This document shows positions 10,640 through 20,715 of a stretch of 64,000 nucleotides of DNA, piece by piece; the stretch's first letter is position 1; the number at the start of each line of letters is the position of its first letter. Origin of the DNA: Vigna angularis (taxonomy: Eukaryota > Streptophyta > Magnoliopsida > Fabales > Fabaceae); assembly GCF_016808095.1 (NCBI RefSeq), contig NC_068974.1, positions 11,718,001-11,782,000 on the forward strand, written 5' to 3'. The position numbers were made by a program, and so were the translations under genes. The notes under the pieces were generated by a model. It did not search any database, was not told the DNA's origin, and saw only the letters and a list, made by a program, of their open reading frames with translations.

Positions 10640-11150
10640 GAGTTGTCCTTGGATGGATCGTTTATTTGCGATTTGACCATTGTTTATTGCCCGGCCAAGT
10701 TGAGAGTGATTCTTGGTGGATCACTTTTTTGCCAACTTTGTCTTTTTGGGCGGTCGACTCCTTGTTCATGGCCCAGACAAGTTGAGAGTTGTTCTTGTCG
10801 GAACACTCTTTTTCACCAACTTGATGTTATGGGCGGACGCCTCTTTTGTTCATGGCCCAACCAAGTCGAGAGTTATTCTTGGTAGAATACTCTTTTTCAC
10901 CAACTTGGTTTTATGGGCGGACGCCTCTTTTGTTCATGGCCCAACCAAGTCGAGAGTTGTTCTTGGTAGAACACTCTTTTTCACCAACTTGGTTTTATGG
11001 GCGGACGCCTCTTTTGTTCATGGCCCAACCAAGTCGAGAGTTATTCTTGGTAGAATACTCTTTTTCACCAACTTGGTCTTTATGGGGCGGACGGTAGTTA
11101 TATGGCCAAGTTGAGAGTGGTTCCCGGTGGAAGACTCTTCGCCAACTTGG
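10640..11150. repeat. 84-bp tandem repeat array in the Tat 3' region
   Basis: Units beginning GGGCGGACGCCTC recur at 10831, 10915 and 10999, exactly 84 bp apart. More diverged copies lie on both sides, giving about five in all. Because 84 is a multiple of three, long open frames appear across the array, but they look spurious. Tat-lineage 3' regions are known to hold variable tandem repeats that can seed satellites. Confidence 0.9.
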
Positions 11151-11243
11151 TCTTGATGGGATGAAGCTACATTTGTGTGAGAAAAGAAGCATCCAATCAT
11201 TTATTCATTGGAAATAACAGTACATGACATCAAATCATGGAAA

Positions 11244-13524
11244 TTAACTAAAATAAAATTTTAGATGCGTGGCGTTCCACGTATTAGGGATGGGACGTCC
11301 GTCCGGTCGTTGTAGTCTGTACGCCCCGTTTCCTAGCGCTTCCATTATTCGGAACGGCCCCTCCCATTTGGCAGCCAATTTTCCATGTGCTGGGATTCGG
11401 CGGGCGTCACCAGCTTTTCTCCATACCAGATCCCCCTCCTGGAAGCTCCTTGGCCGGACTTTGGAGTTGTATTTTCTTTCAACCATGCGCTTACATGCTT
11501 CGGCCCTCAAAGCCGCTCGGTCTCGCCGTTCGTCCAGGGAATCTAACTCGATCCTCAGCTCTTGCTCGTTTAGTTGTAGGTCTTCAACCTGTCGCCTCAA
11601 TGACGGTTCTCCCAGTTCGACTGGTAACATGGCATCAGTACCATAGGCTAAGTTGAAGGGAGTTTCCCCGGTGGTTCTGTGAGGCGTGCACCGATATGCC
11701 CATAGGACTTGGGGTAGCTCGTCAACCCACGCCCCCTTCCTTTCTCCTAACCGTCGCTTCAACTCCGCGACCACGGTCTTATTCATTGCTTCTGCTTGCC
11801 CATTCGTCTGAGGGTGTTCGACCGAGCTGGTGACATGCTTGATCCCTAGCCTTTTAAAAAATTCAGCGAGTTTTTTGTCAATGAACTGCCGGCCGTTATC
11901 CATGATGACAGAGCGAGGGAGGCCGAAGCGGCATATCAACTTCCAGCAAAACTTCTGGACTTGGGCGGCCGTGATGGTTGCCAGGGGCTCGGCTTCTACC
12001 CACTTGGTGAAATAATCCACCGCCACCAGGAGGAACTTCTTCTAGGCTCGCCCCACGGGGAACGGTCCTACGATGTCCATACCCCATTGGGCGAACGGCC
12101 AGGGGGATGTGATTGAATGCAGGGCGGGCGGGGGTAAGTGGGTGTTGTTAGCGTGCGCTTGACAACTGATGCATTTTTGGACGAACGCCTTTGTATCTGC
12201 CTCCATGGTTGGCCAATAATATCCGGCTCTGAGTAACCGGGCTTTTAACGTCCGCCAACCTGTATGGAGACAACAAATGCCATTGTGAAGCTCGTCCATA
12301 ACGTAATGCGCCTCCGCCTCCCCCAAGCACTTGAGGAGGGGGGAGGAAAATCCTCTCCGGTATAAGTCGTCCCCCACCATGAGGTAACGAGCGACCTTCT
12401 TGGCATCGCTTGGTCCTACCGTCCGTCCCTTGTCCTGGCGGGTCATGATTTCTTTAATTTCTGTCCGCCAATCTTTCCCCCCGTCGGACACTGCCGAACA
12501 CTCCACTAAAGGTTGGAGTAGAACTTGCCGCACGACAGTGGTCAACTGTCCTTTTTCTCTTCCCGAACTAAGCTTGGATAGTAGGTCGGCCCTTGTGTTT
12601 TGTTCCCTGGGGATGTGCTGTATGGCGACCTTATCGAACGTTCTTGTTAGCTCCGTTGCTCGCTGGAAGTATCGTAGCAGTCGCGCCTCCCGGACTTGGA
12701 AGGTGCCATTCATTTGGCCGACCACCAGTTCCGAATCCATGCGGCAGGTAATCCTTTTTGCCCCCATGTCCTTTGCAAGTTCAAGGCCGGCCACCAGGGC
12801 TTCATACTCGGCCTGATTGTTAGAGACTTTGAATTTGAAGATTAGGGAGTGTTCCAGTAAGAATCCGTTGGGGCCTTCCAGGACGATGTCGGCCCCGCTG
12901 ACCGTCCTGTCGGACGCTCCATCAACGTATAGGCTCCACTCGTCTTGGCCGGAGGAGGGTAGCTCGGCCGCAAAATCTGCTAAGTGTTGGCCTTTGACCG
13001 ACCCTCTAGGCTCGTAACGCAAGCCGAACTCTGACAACTCCACCGCCCACGCCACCATTCGTCCGGCTAAGTCCGCTTTCTTAGGATTTTGGATATAGGG
13101 AAGTTGGTTCTGACGACCACTTGATGGCTTTGGAAGTAAGGGTGGAGTCTTCGGGACGCGTTCAACAAGGCCAACGCCACCTTCTCTACCCGTTGGTATC
13201 GGGTTTCTGCGTCCAGGAGCGTGCGACTCACAAAATAAATTAGACTCGGCTGAGGCCGTTCTTGCATCAACATGGCGCTAATGGCCGTCTCTGATACCCC
13301 CAGGAAAATGTGCAAATCCCTTCCCGGTACCGGGTGATTCATGACTGGCGGGTTGACGAGGATGGTTTTGACATCTTGAAACGCTCGCTCACACTCGTCG
13401 TCCCACACCGGGCCGGCCCCTTTCTTCAGTTTGCGCAAGATCGGTCTTACCCTTTCGGCCAGCCTTGGAATAAATCGCGACAGGGCGGTAAGGCGCCCGA
13501 TAAGTCTTTGGACCTCCTTAAGGC
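11244..13524 (-). pseudogene. Tat pol, 3' part: end of RT, RNase H, integrase
   Basis: The minus strand resumes right of the patch with LKEVQRLIGRLTALSRF, the connection region after RT. An RNase H-like segment (ISAMLMQ, YFVSRTLLDAE) follows, then a frameshift near 13080. The second, archaeal-type RNase H has LYVDGASD, NNQAEYEALVAG and RMDSELV. The integrase has an HHCC zinc finger (HNGICCLH, CISCQAH) and catalytic Asp-Asp-Glu in MDIVGPF (about 12070), MDNGRQF (about 11900) and EHPQTNGQAE (about 11810). A TAG at 12042-12044 splits the integrase just after its first Asp. The last part (12026-11244) is otherwise open to its stop and ends NTWNATHLKFYF. Confidence 0.92.
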
Positions 13525-13838
13525 TGGCTCCCACCCAGCTGCATCCTAACTCCTGGGCGGCCGTGCAAGCATTTTTGGCCATGTGTTTAGCAGTGGGGGT
13601 TACTCCCACTATCCCGGTGTTTTTCCACTTTTTTGAAGTTCGGCTGGCCCCTAGCGGTGGATGGGTCTCCTTTACCTCAATTAGGGAGAGGGCGTTGTTC
13701 CGTCCGTTCTCTGATTCTTTCAAGAACTTCAAGCAGTACTATTTCAAAATAATAATTGACGCAACCGGCCGCCATGAATTCCATGATGCTGATGGGAAAC
13801 CGTTGTTCCCCTTTTACTGGACGAGAAATCCCCGGCGA
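13525..13838 (+). repeat. 314-bp copy of antisense-gene exon 1 pasted into RT
   Basis: Positions 13525-13838 match 8732-9045 in the same orientation with only about six mismatches. The match begins TGGCTCCCACCC and ends CCGGCGA. It interrupts the RT reading between TFGVAAG and LKEVQRL. About 30 residues that normally join these motifs in related elements are missing, so the patch replaced about 90-100 bp rather than simply inserting. Confidence 0.93.
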
Positions 13839-15703
13839 TTTCCGGCGGCGACCCCAAATGTGCACTTGGCGGGGTTTAAACGCATGCCGAACTTCCTCAC
13901 TTGGCGAAACACCTGTTCCAGGTCCCTGATGTGCGCCTCTTGATCCAAGGACCGGACGACCATGTCGTCCACATATACCTCCATACACCGGCCTATCTGC
14001 TCCCGGAAGATCCTGTCCATTAGGCGCTGGTATGTCGCCCCTGCGTTCTTCAGGCCGAACGACATTACCTCATAACAGAAGTTAGCCTTCTCTGTGATGA
14101 ACGCCGTCTTTTCGACGTCCGGCCCGTACATGGGTATCTGGTTATACCCGGAGTATGCATCCAAGAAGCTTAATACTCGATGCCCAGAGGCGCCGTCCAC
14201 CAGGGCGTCTATGCTGGGTAGGGGGTGGGAGTCTTTTGGGCAGGCTTTGTTCAAGTCGGTGTAGTCGGTGCACATGCGCCATTTTCCGCTGGCTTTCTTC
14301 ACCATAACCACATTGGCTAACCACATGGTATAAGTGACTTCCCGAACAAAGCCAGCTTCTCTTAATTTCCCCACCTCCTCCTCCACGGCCCTTCGCTTTT
14401 CTTCGCCCACCCTGCGCTTTTTCTGGGCAACCGGACGGGCGTCTTTAAAGAGCGAGAGCTTATGACACATTACCGCGGGATGAATCCCCGGCATATCGGC
14501 CGCCGTCCATGCAAATAGGTCCCGGTTCTTCCATAGGAGCGCCCTTAACTCCTTTTCCATCCAAGGGTTGAGCTCCCTGGCGATGAGGGTAGTCTGAGTG
14601 GGTTCCCTCCCTATTAAGATAGGTTGGGTTTCTCCCATAGGTTCTAGGCGGTCCTTAGTATTCGTTCTTGGGTCGAGGTCAGCCATGGCCACCTCAGAGC
14701 CGACCGCCCGCCTCTTCATCGGCCGGGTATGCAACTTCAAACCCGCCGCATAACACTCCCGAGCCGTCTTCTGGTCCGCCTGGACCGTGCATATGGTTCC
14801 TTTCTCGGAGGGGTATTTCATGGTGAGGTGGGGTGTAGATACGATCGCTCCGAAAGCGTTCAAGCACGGCCGTCCGAGCAAAGCATTGTATGAGGTGTTA
14901 GCCTCGACCAGCAGATACCGAACCCTCTTCTCCTCACTAGAACGTCCGGTTCCCAGCCTCGTCCTTAACTCCACGTATCCCCGAGTATCGACCCTCTCCC
15001 CTGTAAATCCCACGATCTGCCCATCATAGGGGACCACAAGATCTTCTGAAATGTCCATCTGCAGGAAGGTCTTCCAATAGAGGATGTTGACCGAACTTCC
15101 TTGGTCCACCAAAACTTTGCTGACTCCGTATCGCGCTATTTCGACGGTTATGACCATCGGGTCGTCCTGGTCAGGGTCGGGCGCATGGAAATCTTTGTCC
15201 GAGAAAGTGATGTCCGGCATGGTGCGACGTGGTTGGTCAACCAAGTGTACCGACTGGAGGGCTCGTACGTGCCGCTTACGAGCGGAGGAGGACGACCCTC
15301 CTCCCGCAAATCCTCCAGAAATAGTGTTGATGTGCCCCCGCAGGGGGCGTTCTCGACTTCGGCTGCGGCTTTGGCTAGGTCGTCGCTCTGAGCGAGGTCG
15401 CTCAATCCTTGAATTCCTCGGCGTATCTGAACGGTAAGCCGATCGCTGGGCAGGCCGATCGACTGGTTTTGGTGGGCGCTCTCCGCGGACGTATTTCTTG
15501 AGCTTTCCCGCCCGGATGAGCTCTTCTATCTTATCCTTGAGGGTCACGCACTCCTCGGTGGTGTGACCCATATTTTTGTGGTAAGCGTAGTGCTTGCTCC
15601 CGTCGGCATCTTTCGGAGTTGGGCGACCCGCGGGCTCTGGGATCAAATCTGCACTTAATGCCTCCCGGAGGATTTTCTCTCGTGGTGCGTTCAGGGGGGT
15701 GTA
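13839..15703 (-). pseudogene. Tat protease and reverse transcriptase, 5' part of pol
   Basis: After the gag stop the same frame continues with YTPLNAPREKIL. A zinc-knuckle-like HKNMGHTTEEC follows, then an Arg/Ser-rich linker. The aspartic protease has VDQGSSVNILYW (about 15090), with Gln in place of the usual Thr/Ser next to the catalytic Asp. The RT fingers and palm read DLNKACPKDSHPLPSIDALV and SFLDAYSGYNQI, with the catalytic YVDD at about 13965-13976. The reading ends in the pasted patch at 13838. The DQGSS variant occurs in related elements as I recall and need not be inactivating. The loss of the RT C-terminal part is. Confidence 0.92.
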
Positions 15704-16717
15704 CTACTGGCAGCGGGGTCCTCTTCGCTGCTCTTTATGTTTAGGACCGGACGGTTTTCCTACTGAGGAACTGGGCTTGCCACCGTCCGCCCTTTCTCCC
15801 CTTACCTCCTGGCTCTCCCTTTTGTACGAGAGCTTCATCTCCTCCACCCTTATTTCATCTGTCGCCCTCTCTCTCAGCTCTTCCATCGTCTTGGGTGCTC
15901 GTCTGCTGACGCTATCCTTGAACGGCCCCGGCTTGAGGGCCGGTAGGATGTAGTGGAGGGCGAGCTCTGGCGTCAGGCTCTTCACGCGCTGGACGGTCTT
16001 CTGATACCTATCCATGAACGCCCACAGCATTTCTTCCTTTCCCTGCTTGAGGGTAACCAATTCGAAAACGGTCAAGTCTTGGGTACTATTGGCCGCGAAT
16101 TGTTTAATGAACAACTGTTTTAGTCCAGCGAAATTCTCTATGGAATTAGGAAGGAGGGTGTTGAACCATTCCAATGCCTCGTCCTCCAATGAGAGCGAGA
16201 ACGCTCGGCACCAAATGGCATCATTGCCCGTTCGGAATGCCATTGCATTCGAGAACGTTTTGATATGGGCCTCGGGGTCGGTCGTCCCATTATACATTTT
16301 GAATTGCGGAGCCACAAATTGTTCCGAGATTTGGACATCCATTATGTTTTGGGTGAAGGGAAGTAGCAAAGTGGACGACGCCTCCGATTTCACTATCATT
16401 CGTCCATCTTCAGCAACGCTCTCCGCATGCATCAATTTAGCTTTGCTTCCCTCCGCCTCTGACCCGGTAGGCCTCCAAGTTTTATCACACTCGGTATCTT
16501 GAGGCGTACGTTCTTCCGCCGTCGCCTTTCCTTTATCCTTCACTCGCTCCTCTCCTCCATCTACCCTTCCAACCTCCCGGGCTATCCGGGCTTCACAATC
16601 GGCCTTTACCGCCGCCAACTCGCCCTCGTGACGTTGCTGCATCTCATCCATTTTTTGATGTAGGACTCTGATCATCTCCATAGGGTCGTCCATGCTCATG
16701 TTTCTCGTGGTCACCAT
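15704..16717 (-). CDS. Tat gag polyprotein
   Basis: An ATG at 16717 opens about 337 codons. After a charged, coiled N-terminus comes the retrotransposon gag core: FVAPQFKMYNGTTDPEAHI, a Trp-containing WCRAFSLSLEDEALEWF, then LKQLFIKQF and TLKQGKEEMLWAFMDRYQK. This is the PF03732-type capsid region. A TAG at 15706-15704 separates gag from protease in the same frame. It could be a programmed readthrough stop or a mutation of a Tyr codon; I cannot tell. A longer frame starting at TTG in the primer-binding site is unlikely to be used. Confidence 0.88.
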   Translation of the reverse strand: MVTTRNMSMDDPMEMIRVLHQKMDEMQQRHEGELAAVKADCEARIAREVGRVDGGEERVKDKGKATAEERTPQDTECDKTWRPTGSEAEGSKAKLMHAESVAEDGRMIVKSEASSTLLLPFTQNIMDVQISEQFVAPQFKMYNGTTDPEAHIKTFSNAMAFRTGNDAIWCRAFSLSLEDEALEWFNTLLPNSIENFAGLKQLFIKQFAANSTQDLTVFELVTLKQGKEEMLWAFMDRYQKTVQRVKSLTPELALHYILPALKPGPFKDSVSRRAPKTMEELRERATDEIRVEEMKLSYKRESQEVRGERADGGKPSSSVGKPSGPKHKEQRRGPRCQ

Positions 16718-16738
16718 TGGGTCTTTAAAATCACACGG

Positions 16739-16757
16739 CCCCACGGTGGGCGCCAAA
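16739..16757 (-). promoter_or_regulatory. Primer-binding site of the Tat element
   Basis: Directly inside the 5' LTR the minus strand reads TTTGGCGCCCACCGTGGGG. The TGGCGCC start, complementary to a tRNA 3' CCA region, is typical of a minus-strand primer site. I cannot assign the tRNA. Confidence 0.75.
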
Positions 16758-17387
16758 TGTTTCGGATGTGTAAGGCTGTGCTATTCCAAATCTCCCAATT
16801 CTCCTGCTACCGAGCTCCGATGGCTGATCTTCTCTTCAAGTCTTAGTTTCCTTCTTGATCCTGAGGGGTGGAGACCTGCAGAAGATTCTTCGATGCCAAA
16901 GTCAGTTTCAGAGCAATGGCTTTTCTTAGGGATAGTAATAAATGTGCATTCAATTTAACCTCTCTACCACTCACCCTGGACTTGTATTTATAGTTTTCGC
17001 TATGGGCTTGGGATTAGTGAGAAGTTAATCACGGCCCATGACAGCCCAATAGCTTCTAAACTCTACTTACCTTAAACCAAGACGATTCTCATTAAGCCAA
17101 GATGATTAGCAGCATGGCCGGCCATTGTCACGGATCTAGTCATTGGGCGGCCGGCCTTGGGATGTGTTCATACCGTGCGACATGGGCGCCCGCCTCTATC
17201 GTACTCAACCGTCCCTATTAGTCATTGGTGATGTAATCCCAGCATGGCCGGCCATTGTCACGGATCTAATCATTGGGCGGCCGGCCTTGGGATGTGGATG
17301 ATGAAATGGGCGGACGGTAATATACCGCTTTGATGGTAATTGTTGAAATGGGCGTCCTTCCTTAGGGCGCCCGCCCCTCCTGGTACA
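16758..17387 (-). repeat. 5' LTR of the Tat element with TATA box
   Basis: 630 bp and near-identical to the left LTR apart from one extra segment of about 60 bp. On the minus strand TATAAATA at 16992-16985 lies about 400 bp into the LTR, suitable as the U3 promoter for gag-pol. The direct repeat GGCCGGCCATTGTCACGG occurs more than once. Confidence 0.93.
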
Positions 17388-17392
17388 ATTTA

Positions 17393-17884
17393 GTTACTAA
17401 AATTTTATTTTTTTTATTTATCAATTAGCCTGAAGTTTTAATATGAAATGAGTTACAATATTCTCTATTTAAAACATCGTAATTTTTGGAAGTCAGATGA
17501 GGGGATTAGCCACAAGTTCAATGTATTTGTGGATAATTTTTGTAGCTTTATGTAAATGGGTTGAGTATATTTAGTGTCTCCTATAATATATGAACATTTT
17601 TGCTGATAAAAATATAGAATTAAGCACCATTCATTGGTTCGGCTCACTCTATTAGTATGACAAGTCACCTCGTTCATCTTTCTCAAAACGTTGGCATCAG
17701 TTATGTTGATGCTCAAGTCACTACTACATCCATGAGAATTAAATAATATATTTAAACATAGAATATACTACCTTCGTCAATATACCTTATCATTTGTTTA
17801 TTAGAAACAAATAACTTATTTGTTAAAATCAATAAAAAATAGTTGAATTAATTATTTTTAATTAACGATAGCATATAGTAGAAC
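17393..17884. other. AT-rich spacer, no gene recognised
   Basis: An open frame of 83 codons on the minus strand (17465-17716) has no recognisable motif. Nothing else is supported. Confidence 0.5.
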
Positions 17885-18090
17885 TACTAAAAATATCATA
17901 GATAATTTTTTTTTTATCATAGATAACGCTTTTTATCTATTGGCGTCTGATAAATAGAATTTATCTAAAAAAACGTTATCTATTGTCAAACACCAATAGA
18001 TAACACTTATTTAAATAAGCATTATCTATTGATATTTGACAATAGATAGCGCTTTTTTAAATAAACGTTATCTATTGGTCTAATTTTTTT
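17885..18090. repeat. Hairpin-forming repeat cluster, possible CACTA end
   Basis: GTTATCTATTG and its complement CAATAGATAAC alternate four or more times with 7-8-bp loops, for example 17975-18005. ACTACTAAAAAT at about 17885 resembles a decayed CACTACTA terminus. Inverted, short subterminal motifs of this kind are typical of CACTA elements. No matching second end was found, so the class is uncertain. Confidence 0.5.
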
Positions 18091-18628
18091 TAAGAAAATA
18101 ATAATAACTTTTAATAAAATATTTCAAAATATATAAAATATTTTTCAAAAGAAAATATAAAATATTGGTTCTATTATGTACAAACCTGCACTATTTATTG
18201 ATTCTAAAAAAATATAAAATATTAAGAAAAATATGACAAAGACAAAGGTCTTAAAAAGAATGTTCATTACTTTAATGTATGAATAAAAACTAATAGTACA
18301 ATAGTATTTCAAAATATAATCGTTGAGTTGTCTAGTACGTGGCATGACATGACATTGCTTTATAACACTATATATAATCATAACATATATATCCTATAGG
18401 TACCTATAAACATGTACATCACCATAACATAACCTATTAACATGTATTAATTACATGTAAACACCAATCTTCCCTAACTTTAATAATTTGATTGTCACAA
18501 TATTGTTGACATTTACAACTAGAAAAATACTGCAAGAAAGAAAAAAAATATAAAATTAGTCAATTAATTTTTTACTACAAATTAATTATCACAATGAAGA
18601 TAACTTACATCAGTTGCAATTGTCCCTC
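18091..18628. other. AT-rich spacer, no gene recognised
   Basis: Only short low-complexity open frames. It ends where the Athila-like LTR begins. Confidence 0.5.
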
Positions 18629-18882
18629 TGTTGAAACCTCGGCAAGCGTACCAAATTGTTCAAGTAATAAACCGGTAAGTCCGAATATCGTTTCCCAAGA
18701 GATTTGTTTGGTTCACTAATTGTGAATGTTTACTAATTTAGCGTCAAATATGATTATTAAAAGTATTTTTCTACACAATACGGATTAAAATTCAGATATA
18801 CAAAGTGGTAAAAAATAGTCGAGTTTAGGTTCATTGGGATTGAATTTCATGTTCAAAACTCTATGTTCTTTACTATCAGATA

Positions 18883-19882
18883 TGTCAGAGTGGCTATAGC
18901 GGAATGATTGGCGTGGAATAACAAACCAAGAGGGTTTTTAATACGAACTTGTGCCTTTTAATTTCTACTGAATTAAACTTACCAAAGAAATAATAATAAC
19001 AAATAAAGAGAGTAAGGTTGAGAGAAATTTGCACAGATGATTTTATCCTGGTACGGATCTTACCAATCTTACATCCAGTTGCTTATCTCAAATCAAGATA
19101 AACAGTTCACTACTCACAAAACAATTACAAATTACAATCACAAAGAAACAATTTGTAAAAGTTTAGAAACCACCTCTCTTGTTACCCCAAGAGATGAAAG
19201 TCACTTCCCCTATAACCCACAAGGGATTAACACCTCCTCTGAATCTTCACAAAGGATGATAGGCTTTTAACTCAACAATAGCAACAACACTCAATCACAC
19301 TCCCAGCGAAAGTTCTCGCTCTATGACAACACGCCAAGTTCTCAAAGCAACAACACAAGGGTTCAGCAAACCCTATAACACTTATCACCGCACACTACAG
19401 ATAAGATTTTTCAAAATACACTTATTTCGTATTTTGTATTTCGTGTTTTTGAATGAGAGTCCCAATATAATTTATAGAGATCTCACTCAAGGATACCTCC
19501 AAAAATCCGTTGTCAACTAATTAACGTGTGATAAGCAATTATCCAATTATGGTAATTAATTATGCATTTAATGAATGAACAATGCTAAAAACGCTAGCTT
19601 AAAAATTCTCATAATTGATTACTGATAATCGATTATTATAAATTGATAATCAAATATCTTGAGTATAAAATGAGGTTTTTTGATTCAAAATAAATTTTAA
19701 TGCAACCTAAGGCAAACAATACATAGAATCAAATATAAACCACCTCCTATACATAAATCTACTAAATTATAAAAGCTTTAGTTTAAAAACAAGTGTTCAT
19801 GAATATCTTCGTGCAATAAGAGCACTTGAGACTTGACTTTGAGACATCATCAAAATTTCTGCTCTTTAGCTTTATGCTAACA
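18883..19882 (-). mobile_element. Solo Copia LTR inserted in the Athila-like LTR
   Basis: Exactly 1,000 bp, flanked by a perfect 5-bp duplication AGATA (18878-18882 and 19883-19887). On the minus strand it starts TGTTAGCATAAAG and ends CTCTGACA. Its end region (CATTCCGCTATAG, GGTTTGTTATTCCACG) is the same family as the LTR at 26893-27992. It arose by recombination between the two LTRs of a full element. Confidence 0.92.
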
Positions 19883-20435
19883 AGATATAATTCCTCAAGA
19901 ATCATGCATCAACATCATTAGTAGACAATTCTCCAATTCCTCAGATGACAAGCTCTAAATCTATTTACAGAAACTCTAATCCCTTAGAATTTAGATTTGC
20001 ATTAAGACCGATGTAATTGATGCCCAAAAGTTCTCAATCTATGTCTAGAATTAAGTTCTGCTGGTTGTTCTACCTAGGACTATGATCCTAGCATTTCCCA
20101 ATGATTCAAATCACTCTAATGGCTCAGATTTCCATCATTAAGCATGAATAACAAGGATAAAACAAAAGATTCATCAAAGATTAACATAAAACAACGAAGT
20201 TTACATAGAGTTTTGATACATTACTTTCAACCCAATGAAATGGAGTTTTAGCTACTCCTAGACATCCCAAAAGCAAGATGGAAGAAAATGAATGGATTGG
20301 ATGGTGAGAAATGGTGTTCTTGCACCCTTGAACCCTCCAAACTCAAGCTGGGAGCCTCTACAACGTCTCGACTGTCCAGAATTTCCCTCTTTGGTTCAGT
20401 TTCGCGTCAATTTAGAGAAGCCAACATAAGTGAAC

Positions 20436-20715
20436 TTTTGGCGAGCAGCACCAGCTCGCTGGGCGAGCAGCACCTGCTCGCTGGGCGAGCAGCACCTGCT
20501 CGCTGGGCGAGCAGCACCTGCTCGCTGGGCGAGCAGCACCTGCTCGCTGGGCGAGCAGCACCTGCTCGCTGGGCGAGCAGCACCTGCTCGCTGGGCGAGC
20601 AGCACCTGCTCGCTGGGCGAGCAGCACCAGCTCGCTGGGCGAGCAGCACCAGCTCGCTGGGCGAGCAGCACCAGCTCGCTGGGCGAGCAGCACCAGCTCG
20701 TTGGGCGAGTAAGGC
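20436..20715. repeat. 22-bp hairpin minisatellite within the Athila-like LTR
   Basis: About 13 units of 22 bp with core GCTCGCTGGGCGAGC. Each unit holds two overlapping dyads: GCTCGC-TGG-GCGAGC and CGAGCAG-CAC-CTGCTCG. Open frames exist in several frames on both strands (peptides such as SLGEQHLLAGRAAPARWAS) only because the unit lacks stops. Shorter versions of the same motif lie in the LTRs at 33760-33900 and 39030-39250. Confidence 0.95.

Larger units (their letters stand above)
7314..17387 (-). mobile_element. Tat-lineage Ty3/Gypsy LTR retrotransposon, degenerate
   Basis: Two LTRs (7314-7884 and 16758-17387) start TGTTTCGG and end GGTACA as seen on the plus strand. The 5-bp duplication ATTTA flanks the unit (7309-7313 and 17388-17392). 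The genes gag, protease, RT, RNase H and integrase lie in that order on the minus strand, so the right LTR is the 5' one. A polypurine tract GGACTTGGGGGG abuts the left LTR. The RNase H segment is followed by a second archaeal-type RNase H domain and the order ends with integrase, a Tat/Ogre-Grande feature as recalled. A long 3' non-coding part with 84-bp tandem repeats and an oppositely oriented gene precede the 3' LTR. Pol is broken by two stops, a frameshift and a 314-bp patch. Confidence 0.93.

Noticed and set aside
10643..11114. Repeated frames with SFSPTWFYGRTP-like units
   Set aside because: A by-product of the 84-bp tandem array, whose length is a multiple of three.
11269..15953. Plus-strand open frames of up to 162 codons
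   Set aside because: Antisense shadows of the Tat gag-pol genes; they show no motif of their own. The frame at 13431-13943 is the pasted copy of the antisense gene plus flanks.
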